A stretch of 42,869 nucleotides of DNA from Muribaculaceae bacterium (GTDB lineage Bacteria > Bacteroidota > Bacteroidia > Bacteroidales > Muribaculaceae), in contig JAGATX010000003.1 of NCBI GenBank assembly GCA_017621055.1, positions 1 to 42,869 on the forward strand, read 5' to 3'. A program made the position numbers and the translations under genes. Below are positions 1 through 9,422 of this stretch, piece by piece (within the stretch, counting starts at the first letter, position 1; each line of letters begins with the position of its first letter). The notes under the pieces are model-generated. The model was given only the letters and a program-made list of their open reading frames with translations. It was not told the DNA's origin and made no database searches.

Positions 1-28
1 TAATATACGTCATGCGGTTTTTCTAAGG

Positions 29-112
29 TGTCCGAGATGAGATTCGAACTCACACAGCCCAACGGCCACTACCCCCTCAAAGTAGCGTGTCTACCAATTT
101 CACCACCCGGAC
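29..112 (-). tRNA. tRNA-Leu (GAG)
   Basis: On the minus strand this folds as an 84-nt class II tRNA. The acceptor arm GTCCGGG pairs with CTCGGAC. The anticodon stem-loop is CTACT-TTGAGGG-GGTAG, giving anticodon GAG. A variable arm and a normal T-loop (TTCGAAT) are present. CCA is not encoded. It is the last of three tRNAs reading leftwards. Confidence 0.95.
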
Positions 113-147
113 AACTGATGTGGAGCATCGCCGTTTAGGCGAAAGAG

Positions 148-220
<73 letters not shown>

Positions 221-275
221 GAATAAGGCGTCGACGCCGATGCTTCACATTTTATTTTAAAGAACTCTTTATCAG

Positions 276-348
<73 letters not shown>

Positions 349-373
349 GTTGGTGCTTTTTGCTTTTGCGATG

Positions 374-404
374 CAAAGTTAGACATTATCTTTGAACTGA
401 CCAA
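374..404 (-). promoter_or_regulatory. Bacteroidota-type promoter of the tRNA cluster
   Basis: On the minus strand there is a -7 box TAACTTTG (374-381) and a -33 TTG (402-404) separated by 20 nt. This is the standard housekeeping promoter form of the phylum. It points into tRNA-Gly. A weaker plus-strand TATCTTTG (387-394) lies back to back with it. Confidence 0.75.
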
Positions 405-571
405 ATTTTGCAGCCATTTTTTTGCAAAAAAATCGCGGTGTCGATTGTTCATGCTGCGTTTTGCGTTGTATTAAAAGCTGTTAGAGCGTTGCTTTTTTTT
501 CGTGGAGTTTTAGGCTCAAGAATTGCCGGCGGGGGAGCGGTGTTGATTTTTTGGAGAAGAGGCAATTTTTC

Positions 572-602
572 TTGGTGAAAAAAGATATAATGACTAACTT
601 TG
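572..602 (+). promoter_or_regulatory. Promoter of the glnN operon
   Basis: A -33 TTG (572-574) is followed after 20 nt by -7 TAACTTTG (595-602). The start site would be near 608, leaving an untranslated leader of about 210 nt before the glnN ATG at 818. Confidence 0.7.
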
Positions 603-607
603 CAACA

Positions 608-817
608 CAAATGAGAACGACCGTCCCCAGCGCCCTGTCAGCCAGGCGATGCAGCCGCCGGAAAATGTGCCGGCACCGCAGCGCCGGGGTAAAGCGCCCC
701 CGTGCGCGAGTGAGTTTGCGAGGATGTCCGCCTCTTTGCTGTGTGTACCCGACAATGGCGCCGTGCGCGTCCCTGCCGGGTTCTTTTTTTCATGTCTTTT
801 CCTTACATTAGATATAT
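608..817 (+). promoter_or_regulatory. Long structured 5' leader of glnN, possible attenuator
   Basis: This stretch between the promoter and the glnN start holds no convincing ORF. It is GC-rich and contains several small hairpins, for example GGGG(TAAAGCG)CCCC near 690. Near its end, 747-754 pairs with 774-781 (ACCCG-CA against TG-CGGGT with one mismatch), enclosing a small GCGC-CGT-GCGC hairpin, and a run of seven T follows (784-790), 27 nt before the start codon. That is the layout of a transcription attenuator. I recognise no known riboswitch class. Confidence 0.45.
747..790 (+). terminator. Terminator-like hairpin inside the glnN leader
   Basis: A stem of seven pairs with one A/C mismatch (747-754 with 774-781) is followed by TTC and T7. 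It lies upstream of glnN, so it would act as a conditional stop and not as the end of a gene. Strength is moderate because of the long inner loop. Confidence 0.4.
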
Positions 818-3001
818 ATGTCAGCATCATTACGATTCCAAATGGTCCGCGAGGCCTCAGACCGCAAGGCCGTGCCGGTAGAAGTTCCTGCCGAGAGCCC
901 CGAGAAGTTGTTCGGCGAGCTCGTGTTCAATCGTGCCCGCATGTTCGAGTATCTTCCCAAGGGAGTATACGACGAACTTGTAGGAGCCATGGAGAACAAG
1001 CGTCCCATCAGCCGGCGTCTTGCCGACGCTGTTGCCGACGGCATGCGCCGGTGGGCTACCGAGCATGGAGTAACCCACTACACCCACTGGTTCCATCCAC
1101 TGACGGGAGGCACAGCCGAGAAGCACGATTCCTTTATCGAGCACGACGGAAAGGGCGGCGTTATCGAGGAGTTCTCGGGCAAACTGCTTGTACAGCAGGA
1201 ACCCGACGCATCGTCGTTCCCCAACGGCGGCATCCGCAATACCTTCGAGGCGCGGGGCTATTCGGCATGGGATATATCGTCGCCGGCGTTCATCCTGGGC
1301 CACACGCTGTGCATACCTACTATATTCATATCATACACCGGCGAGAGTCTGGACTACAAGACTCCGCTACTACGGGCACTTAACGCCGTGGACAAGGCCG
1401 CTACGGGCGTTGCCCGCTACTTCGACCCGGAGGTACGGCATGTTCGCTCCTATCTGGGATGGGAACAGGAGTATTTCCTCGTTGACGAGAGCCTTTTCAG
1501 CGCTCGTCCCGACCTTGCGATGACAGGCCGCACGCTCATGGGCCACGAAAGCCCGAAGAATCAACAGCTGGAGGACCATTATTTCGGCGCAATACCATCG
1601 CGCGTGGAGGCCTTCATGCTGGACCTCGAGATAGAGTGCCACCGTCTGGGAATACCGGTTAAAACGCGCCATAACGAGGTGGCGCCCAATCAGTTCGAGT
1701 GTGCGCCTATATTCGAGGAAACAAACCTTGCCAATGATCACAATCTCCTACTGATGTCGGTGATGACCGAGGTTGCGCGGCGCCACAATTTCACGGTGCT
1801 TCTCCACGAAAAGCCTTTTGCGGGCGTCAACGGCTCGGGCAAGCACAATAACTGGAGTCTGGGCACCGACCGGGGCACCATGCTATTCTCGCCGGGCCGC
1901 ACCGGCGACGACAACCTGCAGTTCGTCACTTTCGTGGTGAACGTCATGGCTGCCGTACACCGGCATAACGCCTTGCTCAAGGCCTCGATAATGAGTGCCA
2001 CCAATGCTCACCGTCTGGGCGCAAACGAGGCTCCTCCGGCAATAATATCGATCTTCACCGGCAAACAGCTCGCCGAGGTGCTCGATGTGCTGGAGAAGAG
2101 CAGCGATGCCGATCTGGGAAGTCTGGCCGGCAAAGCCGGATATTCGCTGGGTCTGTCGCAGATCCCGGAACTGATGCTCGACAACACCGACCGCAACCGC
2201 ACGTCGCCGTTCGCCTTTACGGGCAACCGCTTCGAATTCCGTGCCGTAGGCTCCAGTGCCAACTGCGCGGCCGCCATGATAGTGCTCAACGCTGCTGTTG
2301 CCGAGGCTCTCGAGGAATTCAAGGAGAAGGTCGACGGCCGCGTTGACGGCGGCATGCCCTTGCGCGAGGCTATCCTCAACGAGGTACGCGCGCTGATTGT
2401 CCGCAGCAAGGCAATACACTTCGACGGCAACGGCTACAGCGACGAATGGAAAGCGGAGGCTGCTCGTCGAGGTCTCGACTGCGAGACCTCGGTACCTTTG
2501 ATCTTCGATGCCTATCTTGCTCCGGCATCCGTGGCCATGTTCGAACGCACGCGCGTGCTCTCGGGGGTGGAACTGGTGGCACGCAACGAGGTGAAGTGGG
2601 AGATGTATACAAAAAAAGTTCAGATAGAGGCGCGAGTGCTCGGCGACCTTGCTCTCAACCATATAGTGCCGGTGGCCACGCGCTACCAGAGCCTGCTGCT
2701 CGACAATATCCTCAAACTGCGCGCCGCCGGCCTCGCCGAGGTCACCGCCGAGGGCAATGTGGAGGCTGTCGAGAAGATATCGCGCCATATCGCCGCAATA
2801 ACAGCGGGTGTGCGCAGCATGGTGGATGCCCGCAAGGCTGCAAATGCCATTGCCGGCGAACGCCTGAAGGCTGTGGCTTACCACGACAATGTTGTGCCGC
2901 TGATGGAAAACATACGATATCATATCGACAAGCTTGAGCTGCTGGTCGACAACGAACTGTGGCCCCTCCCCAAATACCGCGAACTCCTCTTTATCCGTTA
3001 A
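818..3001 (+). CDS. glnN: Glutamine synthetase type III (GSIII)
   Basis: A cytoplasmic enzyme joining ammonia to glutamate with ATP, the main ammonia-assimilation step in Bacteroidales. The 727-residue length fits the long GSIII family (about 700-730) and not GSI (about 470). GSIII features are visible: an N-terminal block THYTHWFHPLTGGTAEKHDSF (about residues 85-105), the central NEVAPNQFECAPIFE segment (about 286-300), then the KHNNWS and glutamate-binding regions, and a long helical C-terminus. The ATG at 818 is chosen because the family begins close to this point; a second Met nine codons on is possible. A purF-like gene follows after 17 nt, so the two are probably co-transcribed from the promoter at 572-602 through a leader that looks attenuating. 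No lesions are seen. Confidence 0.95.
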   Translation: MSASLRFQMVREASDRKAVPVEVPAESPEKLFGELVFNRARMFEYLPKGVYDELVGAMENKRPISRRLADAVADGMRRWATEHGVTHYTHWFHPLTGGTAEKHDSFIEHDGKGGVIEEFSGKLLVQQEPDASSFPNGGIRNTFEARGYSAWDISSPAFILGHTLCIPTIFISYTGESLDYKTPLLRALNAVDKAATGVARYFDPEVRHVRSYLGWEQEYFLVDESLFSARPDLAMTGRTLMGHESPKNQQLEDHYFGAIPSRVEAFMLDLEIECHRLGIPVKTRHNEVAPNQFECAPIFEETNLANDHNLLLMSVMTEVARRHNFTVLLHEKPFAGVNGSGKHNNWSLGTDRGTMLFSPGRTGDDNLQFVTFVVNVMAAVHRHNALLKASIMSATNAHRLGANEAPPAIISIFTGKQLAEVLDVLEKSSDADLGSLAGKAGYSLGLSQIPELMLDNTDRNRTSPFAFTGNRFEFRAVGSSANCAAAMIVLNAAVAEALEEFKEKVDGRVDGGMPLREAILNEVRALIVRSKAIHFDGNGYSDEWKAEAARRGLDCETSVPLIFDAYLAPASVAMFERTRVLSGVELVARNEVKWEMYTKKVQIEARVLGDLALNHIVPVATRYQSLLLDNILKLRAAGLAEVTAEGNVEAVEKISRHIAAITAGVRSMVDARKAANAIAGERLKAVAYHDNVVPLMENIRYHIDKLELLVDNELWPLPKYRELLFIR

Positions 3002-3018
3002 CATGATTATCCGTTGAT

Positions 3019-4902
3019 ATGGAACCCCTGCGACATGAATGCGGTATCGCCCTGATACGACTCCGCAAACCGCTCGAATATTATCGCCGCAAGTACGGCA
3101 CATATACCTATCCGCTGGACCGCCTTTATCTGCTTATGGAAAAGCAACATAACCGCGGACAGGAGGGCGCCGGCATCGGCGTTGTAAAACTCAACGCGCC
3201 TGCCGGCCACGAATATGCATTCCGCGAGCGCGCTCTCGGCACGGGGGCCATCGACGAGATTTTCGGGCGCGTGAGTTCGGCGCTCCCCGGCGACCTCAAC
3301 AAGATGTCAGCCGAGGAGGTCGATGCCTATACCCCCTTTGTCGGCGAGATCTATATGGGCCACCTGCGCTACAGCACCACCGGGCGCAGCGGTCTGGAAT
3401 ATACCCATCCGTTCCTGCGACGCAACAACTGGCCGTCGCGAGCACTGATGCTGTGCGGCAACTTCAACATGACCAATGTCGACCGGATTTTCGAGTCGAT
3501 AGTCAACACGGGTCAGCATCCGCGGCTGATGAGCGATACCATTCTGCTTCTCGAACAGATAGGCAACGCCCTCGATAAGGAAAACCACCGTCTTTACCGC
3601 CATTACCGCGATGAGCTGCAGGATCCCGTCCTTGCCGAGCGTATCGCCGGGGAAATAGACCTTGGCGCCGTGCTGGCGGCATCGTCGCCGCTGTGGGACG
3701 GCGGATATGCCATCGTCGGAGCTACCGGCTCCGGCAGTTCGTTTGTCATGCGCGATCCCGGTGGCATCCGCCCGGCGTTCTATCACATCGATGACGAAAT
3801 CATTGTTGTGGCCTCCGAACGTCCTGTGATACAGACAGTGTTCAACCTCGACAAAGACGAGGTATGCGAGCTGGAGCCCGGCAGCGCTCTGCTCATCGAC
3901 GCCCGCGCCGAGGTGAAAGTGAGCCGGATACTCGAACCGACCGGCAACCACCGCTGCTCGTTCGAGCGTATCTACTTTTCGCGCGGGTCCGACGAGGATA
4001 TTTATCGCGAGCGGAAGGCCCTCGGCGCCAATATTGTGGACAAAGTCCTCGCGGCGATAGACCACGACTACGACAACGCCGTATTCTCGTTCATCCCCAA
4101 CACTGCCGAGGTGGCATACAACGGTATGATCGAAGAACTGACGCGCCGGCTCGACGCAAATCGCCTCGAAGAGATCAAAAACATATGCCACAGCGGCGGG
4201 GTGCCCGATGACGATACCCTCAAGAGTATCCTCGACAGGAAGATACGCACCGAAAAAGTGGCTATCAAGGATATAAAACTGCGTACTTTCATCGCTGCCG
4301 GGAGTAGCCGCAACGACCTTGCCACTCACGTCTACGACATCACCTACGGCACAATCCGCGCGGGAATCGACAGCCTTGTGGTAATCGACGACTCTATCGT
4401 TCGCGGCACCACGCTCACGCGGTCTATTCTGCGCATCCTCGACCGCCTAAATCCCCGAAAGATAGTGGTGGTGTCGTCGTCGCCGCAGGTACGATACCCC
4501 GACTGCTACGGCATAGACCTTCCCAACCTCGAGGAACTTGCGGCGTTCCGCGCTCTTATGGCGCTCCTCACTGCCGACGGGCGCCAGCACCTCATCGACG
4601 CGGCCTACGATGAATGCCGCCGTCAGCTGGAGCTGCCGGAGTGCAGCGCAAATGTGGTGCAACCACTCTATGCACTCTATACCGACGACGATATCTCCGC
4701 CATGATGGTGCAGATGCTTCGTCCTCAGGAGATTAATGCCGAGGTAAAGATAATTTTCCAGAGCCTGCAGGGGCTACATAATGCAGTGCCCTCATCACCG
4801 GGCGACTGGTATTTCTCCGGCAATTACCCCACCCCTGGCGGCACGAGAACGGTGAACCGCTCGTTCGCCGACTATTACGAAAAAACATATCTGCAGATAT
4901 GA
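3019..4902 (+). CDS. Amidophosphoribosyltransferase family protein (long PurF-like form)
   Basis: A class II glutamine amidotransferase fused to a phosphoribosyltransferase domain. Canonical PurF makes 5-phosphoribosylamine from PRPP and glutamine, the first step of purine synthesis. The presumed nucleophile Cys8 follows the short leader MEPLRHE, which would have to be removed to expose it. An HNRGQEGAGIGV glutaminase motif is at about residues 45-56. The PRPP loop VVIDDSIVRGTTL is at about 453-466. At 627 residues it is much longer than typical PurF (about 470-500), with inserts between the domains. From memory, Bacteroidales often carry such a long paralogue besides ordinary purF; whether this one makes phosphoribosylamine is unproven. 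It sits 17 nt after glnN and overlaps the next gene by 4 bp (ATGA), linking it to glutamine supply. Confidence 0.8.
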   Translation: MEPLRHECGIALIRLRKPLEYYRRKYGTYTYPLDRLYLLMEKQHNRGQEGAGIGVVKLNAPAGHEYAFRERALGTGAIDEIFGRVSSALPGDLNKMSAEEVDAYTPFVGEIYMGHLRYSTTGRSGLEYTHPFLRRNNWPSRALMLCGNFNMTNVDRIFESIVNTGQHPRLMSDTILLLEQIGNALDKENHRLYRHYRDELQDPVLAERIAGEIDLGAVLAASSPLWDGGYAIVGATGSGSSFVMRDPGGIRPAFYHIDDEIIVVASERPVIQTVFNLDKDEVCELEPGSALLIDARAEVKVSRILEPTGNHRCSFERIYFSRGSDEDIYRERKALGANIVDKVLAAIDHDYDNAVFSFIPNTAEVAYNGMIEELTRRLDANRLEEIKNICHSGGVPDDDTLKSILDRKIRTEKVAIKDIKLRTFIAAGSSRNDLATHVYDITYGTIRAGIDSLVVIDDSIVRGTTLTRSILRILDRLNPRKIVVVSSSPQVRYPDCYGIDLPNLEELAAFRALMALLTADGRQHLIDAAYDECRRQLELPECSANVVQPLYALYTDDDISAMMVQMLRPQEINAEVKIIFQSLQGLHNAVPSSPGDWYFSGNYPTPGGTRTVNRSFADYYEKTYLQI

Positions 4903-5453
4903 GTGAAATATGGACCCGGATGATGTCCGGAGAACCCTACGACGCCGGGCATCCTGAGTTGCTCGACAAGCTCCAGACCACACGAAAGCTGATTTATGAA
5001 TTCAACAATCTTTCGCCTGAGCGCAACGACGAGAGGATGGCAATCATCCGGCGGCTGCTTGGAGGATGCGGGCGGAATATTCATATAAACAGCCCGTTTC
5101 GCTGCGACTATGGTTGCAATATAGTAGTTGGTGAGAATTTCTTCGCCAATTTCAATCTCACTATCCTCGACGAAAACCGCGTAACTATCGGCGACAACGC
5201 CTTTATCGGCCCCAATGTGAGCATTTATACTGCGTGTCATCCTCTCGACGCCACCACGCGCAACAAACTGGTTGAGTGGGCACTCCCCGTCACTGTCGGC
5301 CACAATGTTTGGATCGGCGGCAACGCCGTGATACTCCCCGGCGTGACGATAGGCGACAATGTTGTTGTCGGTGCCGGAGCCGTGGTGACCAGATCGGTAC
5401 CGGCCGACAGCGTAGTGGCCGGCAATCCCGCACGTGTGCTCCGCAAAATCTAA
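4899..5453 (+). CDS. Sugar O-acetyltransferase, maltose/galactoside acetyltransferase family
   Basis: A 184-residue left-handed beta-helix (hexapeptide repeat) enzyme that transfers acetyl from acetyl-CoA to a sugar hydroxyl. The Maa/LacA N-terminal cap is visible (GEPYD at about 11-15). The segment YTACHPLD at about 109-116 carries the catalytic histidine. Hexapeptide turns follow (VWIGGNAVILPGVTIGDN) and the usual VVAGNPARV close. The length is normal for the family. Its start overlaps the stop of the PurF-like gene (ATGA), which implies translational coupling. Its stop overlaps by 4 bp the stop of the convergent MFS gene. The acceptor sugar cannot be told from sequence. Confidence 0.88.
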   Translation: MSEIWTRMMSGEPYDAGHPELLDKLQTTRKLIYEFNNLSPERNDERMAIIRRLLGGCGRNIHINSPFRCDYGCNIVVGENFFANFNLTILDENRVTIGDNAFIGPNVSIYTACHPLDATTRNKLVEWALPVTVGHNVWIGGNAVILPGVTIGDNVVVGAGAVVTRSVPADSVVAGNPARVLRKI

Positions 5454-6595
5454 AGTCCCTTGCGCGTTCTGCCGTACAGGAGCCAGAAGCAGATACATCC
5501 GATTATTGCGAACGGGATGCCGACGAGAGCGGGCGATGCCAGCCCCAATCCGTGTGATATTGCCTGGCCGCCCACGAAAGCTGCCACGGCGTTCGACACG
5601 TTGAAGGCAATCTGAATGCCGGCACCGCCGAGCATCTCACCGCCACGCGCATAGCGAACTATCAGGAACTGAGGAGGGCAGCCCACGCCGAAGAGGCAGC
5701 CCGTCGCCAGCGGTATTAGCGCGAGGGTGGGCAGTATGTAGGGTGACGCGAAGTAGACGGCACCCATAAGAACAATGATGGTCGCCGCTATGGTTCCCGA
5801 CACGGCGGCCGGCGCGAAGCGGTCGGCCATGCGTCCGGCCATAAGGTTGCCGACAACCATGCCGAAGCCGGCGAGCACCATTATCCAGGGCATGACGTCG
5901 ATGTCGAAATGAGTTACATGAGTCATTATCGGCTCGAAATAACTGAACCAGCAGTAGACTGACGCCTGGGCGAAGAACACACCACCATAGATCAGCCACG
6001 GTTCGGGATGCCGGAGAAAGTGAAACTGCCCGCGTAGGCCGGTGTCGGGCAGTGCTTCGAGCCGAGGCACCCAGCACCGTATTGCAATCGTTGCGAGCAT
6101 AGCTATGGCAGCAACCGCCGCAAAAGCGCCCCTCCAGCCCACAATTCCGACAAGCCATGTGCTTGCGGGCACGCCGAAGAGGTTTGCCACCGTCATTCCG
6201 CCGATCATTATGGCAACCGCCGAGGCACCGCGTGCCGGGCTGATGCGCGTGCAGGCAATAGCGCCGGCGCCGAAGAAGGCGCCATGTGGCAGCCCGGCGA
6301 TAAACCGTGAGCACAGCATGGTTATAAAGCCGGGCGAAACGGCCACCAGTGTATTACCTATGCAAATCACGGCGGCAAGGAGGAGCAGAAGTCTGTTCAG
6401 GCACATACGGCGCAGGAAGACTAAACCGGGCGCGCCGATGGCCACCCCGAGGGCGTATGCCGAGATCAGGTGGCCGGCCATGTCGACGCTGATGCCGAAG
6501 TCGGAGGCCACGGTACCGAGTATGCCCATCATTGTGAATTCAGCCACACCGAGGGCGAATGTTCCGAGGGCAAGGGCTAAGAGAGCTTTCTTCAT
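5450..6595 (-). CDS. MFS transporter, AraJ-like drug/sugar efflux family
   Basis: A 381-residue inner-membrane protein with about 12 hydrophobic segments, beginning MKKALLALALGTFALGVAEF, typical of the DHA1 (AraJ/CmlA-like) branch of the major facilitator superfamily. A GAPGLVFL segment at about 53-60 lies in the usual loop 2-3 region. The substrate is not predictable; family members export sugars or drugs by proton exchange. It converges on the acetyltransferase with a 4-bp tail-to-tail overlap. It lies downstream of gldN but is separated from it by a hairpin, so it is probably expressed on its own. Confidence 0.85.
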   Translation of the reverse strand: MKKALLALALGTFALGVAEFTMMGILGTVASDFGISVDMAGHLISAYALGVAIGAPGLVFLRRMCLNRLLLLLAAVICIGNTLVAVSPGFITMLCSRFIAGLPHGAFFGAGAIACTRISPARGASAVAIMIGGMTVANLFGVPASTWLVGIVGWRGAFAAVAAIAMLATIAIRCWVPRLEALPDTGLRGQFHFLRHPEPWLIYGGVFFAQASVYCWFSYFEPIMTHVTHFDIDVMPWIMVLAGFGMVVGNLMAGRMADRFAPAAVSGTIAATIIVLMGAVYFASPYILPTLALIPLATGCLFGVGCPPQFLIVRYARGGEMLGGAGIQIAFNVSNAVAAFVGGQAISHGLGLASPALVGIPFAIIGCICFWLLYGRTRKGL

Positions 6596-6609
6596 GAGGT
6601 GAATGCAAT

Positions 6610-6642
6610 GAAAACGCGTCGCCGGTGGAGCAACGCGTTCTC
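6610..6642 (-). terminator. Terminator hairpin after gldN
   Basis: Arms GAGAACGCGT and ACGCGTTTTC (minus-strand reading, one mismatch) enclose a 13-nt loop 34 nt past the gldN stop, and the 3' arm ends in a short T-rich run. It probably closes the por/gld operon before the MFS gene. Confidence 0.5.
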
Positions 6643-6675
6643 AAAACACTTTATTTCAATGTCTTGTTCGAAATT

Positions 6676-7785
6676 TCAACGTCTTGTGCGGCGCACGGAG
6701 CGAACGGCACCGCCGCCGGAGTTGTTTGTTGTTGTCCGACGAGGCTCGCGCACCTTTTTGCCGCGTTTGTTAGGTCTGCGCGGCGACCGTTCGGGTTCGG
6801 GAGCCGCCGTTCCGGGATCTACCGCCGACGAATCGGGGGTGGCTGCGGCAGCCTCGCGTGCAGCGAGCATCTCTTCGCGGGAGGGCACCCACAGTTTGTT
6901 CTCGAAGTTGTCGAGACTGGCCTGAATGCTGTCCTGAGCGTGTTTAAGAGCGTCAGGGTCGGGATACAACTGAGCCATGGACCTGTTTTTGAGGTTACGG
7001 GTTTTGTAGATATCGCCGTCGTACATGGTGAGGGTGAAGAAATCGTCGTAGGTGCAGGTGGGCAGGTTGTTGTCGTCATCGACAAAGATTGTCTGAGTTG
7101 CCAGGAAGGGACGCAGGTCGTTGAACTTGATCCAGAACATAGGATAGCGCAGGGGCTCGCCGCCAAAATCGCCGGTGCGGTGCATCACGGGGCATATGGC
7201 CTCGACGACGGGGCGCAGACGGTTATGGCGATTGTCGAATTCCCAGCGTTCGATGACGTAGTACGACAGCACTTCGTTGGTTGGCACATCGTTCTCGTCG
7301 ATGTCAAAGCGTGGATTGCGCTCGGTGGACCCGCGGCCTTCGGTATAGGGGATATGGAATCGGTCGAGCACGTCGCGCGTGCGCACCTTGTACTGGTCTG
7401 TGAAAATCTCACGTCCGTCGAGATACTCATATGCGGGAAGCTGGCCGGCGGCGAAGAGACGCATTATGATGCGGAACAGGTTCTCCTGGCCGTCGACGGG
7501 TTCTTCGGGAAAGTAAAGGGCGGCGTTCTCGTCCTTGTCCAGGTCGATGGAACGGTATATGATGCGCATCCATTGGCGGTCGCCGTCGGAGAGAGAGCTG
7601 TTGTCGCTGCCGAAGAAATTCTGCATACGTTCGGTCACGGCGGGTGTCTCGGCGCCTGGACGTCCGGGGCGGTCGCCGGTGCGGCGGCGTACCACGCCGG
7701 TATTTTCATCCTGAGCAATGCCCTCGAAAGCGGTGACGGCTATGAGAGCCGCGGCGGCAAGGCCGGTTAATCTGTGCAGTTTCAT
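6676..7785 (-). CDS. gldN: Type IX secretion / gliding protein GldN (PorN)
   Basis: A periplasmic protein that forms the ring with the lipoprotein GldK on the inner face of the outer membrane in the type IX secretion system. The N-terminus is a signal peptide (MKLHRLTGLAAAALIAVTAFEGIAQ, cut after AQ). The conserved GldN core follows, with WMRIIYRSIDLDKDENAALYFPEEP at about 70-95, FWIKFNDLRPFLA and DDFFTLTMYDGDIYKTRNLKNRSMAQ. The last 60 residues are basic and low-complexity (Pro/Arg/Ser). Gene order gldK-gldL-gldM-gldN matches porK-L-M-N of Porphyromonas. 369 residues is near the usual size. Confidence 0.93.
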   Translation of the reverse strand: MKLHRLTGLAAAALIAVTAFEGIAQDENTGVVRRRTGDRPGRPGAETPAVTERMQNFFGSDNSSLSDGDRQWMRIIYRSIDLDKDENAALYFPEEPVDGQENLFRIIMRLFAAGQLPAYEYLDGREIFTDQYKVRTRDVLDRFHIPYTEGRGSTERNPRFDIDENDVPTNEVLSYYVIERWEFDNRHNRLRPVVEAICPVMHRTGDFGGEPLRYPMFWIKFNDLRPFLATQTIFVDDDNNLPTCTYDDFFTLTMYDGDIYKTRNLKNRSMAQLYPDPDALKHAQDSIQASLDNFENKLWVPSREEMLAAREAAAATPDSSAVDPGTAAPEPERSPRRPNKRGKKVREPRRTTTNNSGGGAVRSVRRTRR

Positions 7786-7817
7786 TCTTATAATGTGTTA
7801 GAGCCTGGTTCAAAAAA

Positions 7818-9377
7818 TTATTGGACGATCACCTCCATTGGAGAGAGGTCACGGGTGGTGCCGTCGGGACCTTGGGCGCGTATTCGCGATATGAAGAAAC
7901 GCTTGCCGCGCTGCAGACGCCGTATTTTTTCTTTCTGACCGCTGGAGAACTGGTTGCCGTTGCTGACGTCGGCAATGGCATTGCCCATGGAGTCGAACAT
8001 CACGGTTTCGAAGCTAAGCACCTGGAAGGGGGTGTCGAGCAGGCCGTCGTCGATAGCGGCCTGAAGACCGGGAGCGTTCTGAAGGATGGCTTTGGCGATA
8101 GGCCGGCCTCCGCGGTAATGTTCTTCGTTGCCCTGAGCGTCGCGGTACGCGATGTATGGCGTGGGGTCGGGCAGACGGCGCACCCGGAATGTGGAGTTTG
8201 CCACATTTACCTGACGTCCGTCCATGGTGGCGGTGACGGTGACAACCGCTTCGGTGCCTACCTGCTGGGGGCGTGCCACCCATGCGTCGCCGTTGCGCAC
8301 CAGCGAGCCATTGCTCATTGTGGCGGTGATGTCGCTCATCGCCACGCCGGGCACGGAGATGCTCACGGGGTTGTCGATGCCGGCGTACAGCACGTTCATC
8401 ATCGTTGCCGATACTGTGGCCATCGGTTCTATGACGATATATTCCGAGGTAAATGGGTGGCGTGAGGTGCTGCCGTCGCGATTGGTGACCTGGAGGTATC
8501 CTTCGTAGGAGTAAGTGCCGGTGGAGGACGTGTTCACCTCGTAGAGGCCGCGGTCGTTGGTCAGACGGTTTCCGTTGATGAATACTTCGGGGCGCTGCGT
8601 GGTATCTACTGCTGCGAGAACTATATTGGCCGAATACGTGCCGCCACGCATCACCATGCGCGATGCTGGCATGACGTAGGCGTTGAGTTCGTTCACGCGT
8701 AGATCGCCGGCATCCACCTGGGCGAGGAGGGAGCTGAGGACTTCGCCCTCGGCATAGAGAATGTCGTTCTGCAGCTTGGAGAGGATTGTCACGGCGGCGA
8801 CAACGGGCTGCTGGTCGAAGCGGCTCTCTTCCCAGAGCTGGGGGGCGAGGGTGCCGCGGCGGCTTACCTGGGAGGTGTTGAGGGCTTCGTTGATGATGGT
8901 TTGCTGCGCGGTGTCGGGGATAAGGCTCACCACATAGTCGCGGTAGCGGTCGATGCGCTCGCGCAGACGGCGCCCGTTGTTGTTGCCGAGCATCACCACG
9001 GCTGCGCTTTCGAGGTCATCGCGGTTTCGGATGTTGTCGGGGTTTCCGTCGTCGCCGTCGGCCTGCTGCACTATCATGTACTTGAGCGAGTCGACGTATC
9101 CGTACAGGCCGGCGGTGACGCGGCGCACTTCGGTGGCCTTGTCGAGCCACTGTGTGCCTTTGCCGGGATTCTGGCGGGCGAAACTTTCGAGTTGCCCGTA
9201 GATGCCGCTGTTGCGGCTGCCGACGTTGGCGTTTGAGCGGTTCAGGCCTTCGTGCACCTGGGTGAAGCCATCCAGAACGTCGCTCGATACGTTAAGGGCG
9301 AGCATGGCCGTGAGGACGATATACATAAGGTTTATCATCTTCTGTCGGGGTGACATGCGCGTGTTGTTAGCTCCCAT
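7818..9377 (-). CDS. gldM: Type IX secretion motor protein GldM (PorM)
   Basis: An inner-membrane protein with one N-terminal transmembrane helix and a long periplasmic arm. With GldL it forms the proton-driven motor that energises type IX secretion and gliding. The conserved N-terminus MSPRQKMINLMYIVLTAMLALNVSSDVLDGF (residues 8-38) contains the membrane helix. The periplasmic part has the family's helical domain followed by beta-rich domains (SISVPGVAMSDITATMSNGS). 519 residues is normal. The gldL stop is 45 nt upstream and gldN begins 32 nt downstream, all on the same strand. Confidence 0.95.
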   Translation of the reverse strand: MGANNTRMSPRQKMINLMYIVLTAMLALNVSSDVLDGFTQVHEGLNRSNANVGSRNSGIYGQLESFARQNPGKGTQWLDKATEVRRVTAGLYGYVDSLKYMIVQQADGDDGNPDNIRNRDDLESAAVVMLGNNNGRRLRERIDRYRDYVVSLIPDTAQQTIINEALNTSQVSRRGTLAPQLWEESRFDQQPVVAAVTILSKLQNDILYAEGEVLSSLLAQVDAGDLRVNELNAYVMPASRMVMRGGTYSANIVLAAVDTTQRPEVFINGNRLTNDRGLYEVNTSSTGTYSYEGYLQVTNRDGSTSRHPFTSEYIVIEPMATVSATMMNVLYAGIDNPVSISVPGVAMSDITATMSNGSLVRNGDAWVARPQQVGTEAVVTVTATMDGRQVNVANSTFRVRRLPDPTPYIAYRDAQGNEEHYRGGRPIAKAILQNAPGLQAAIDDGLLDTPFQVLSFETVMFDSMGNAIADVSNGNQFSSGQKEKIRRLQRGKRFFISRIRAQGPDGTTRDLSPMEVIVQ

Positions 9378-9422
9378 AGTTATCTGTGTTCCGGATTGTT
9401 TGGATATTGATTTTCAGAAGTT

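Noticed and set aside
649-1383. A 244-codon plus-strand frame over the glnN leader and start
   Set aside because: It is out of frame with glnN, has Arg/His-rich junk composition and is a shadow of a certain gene.
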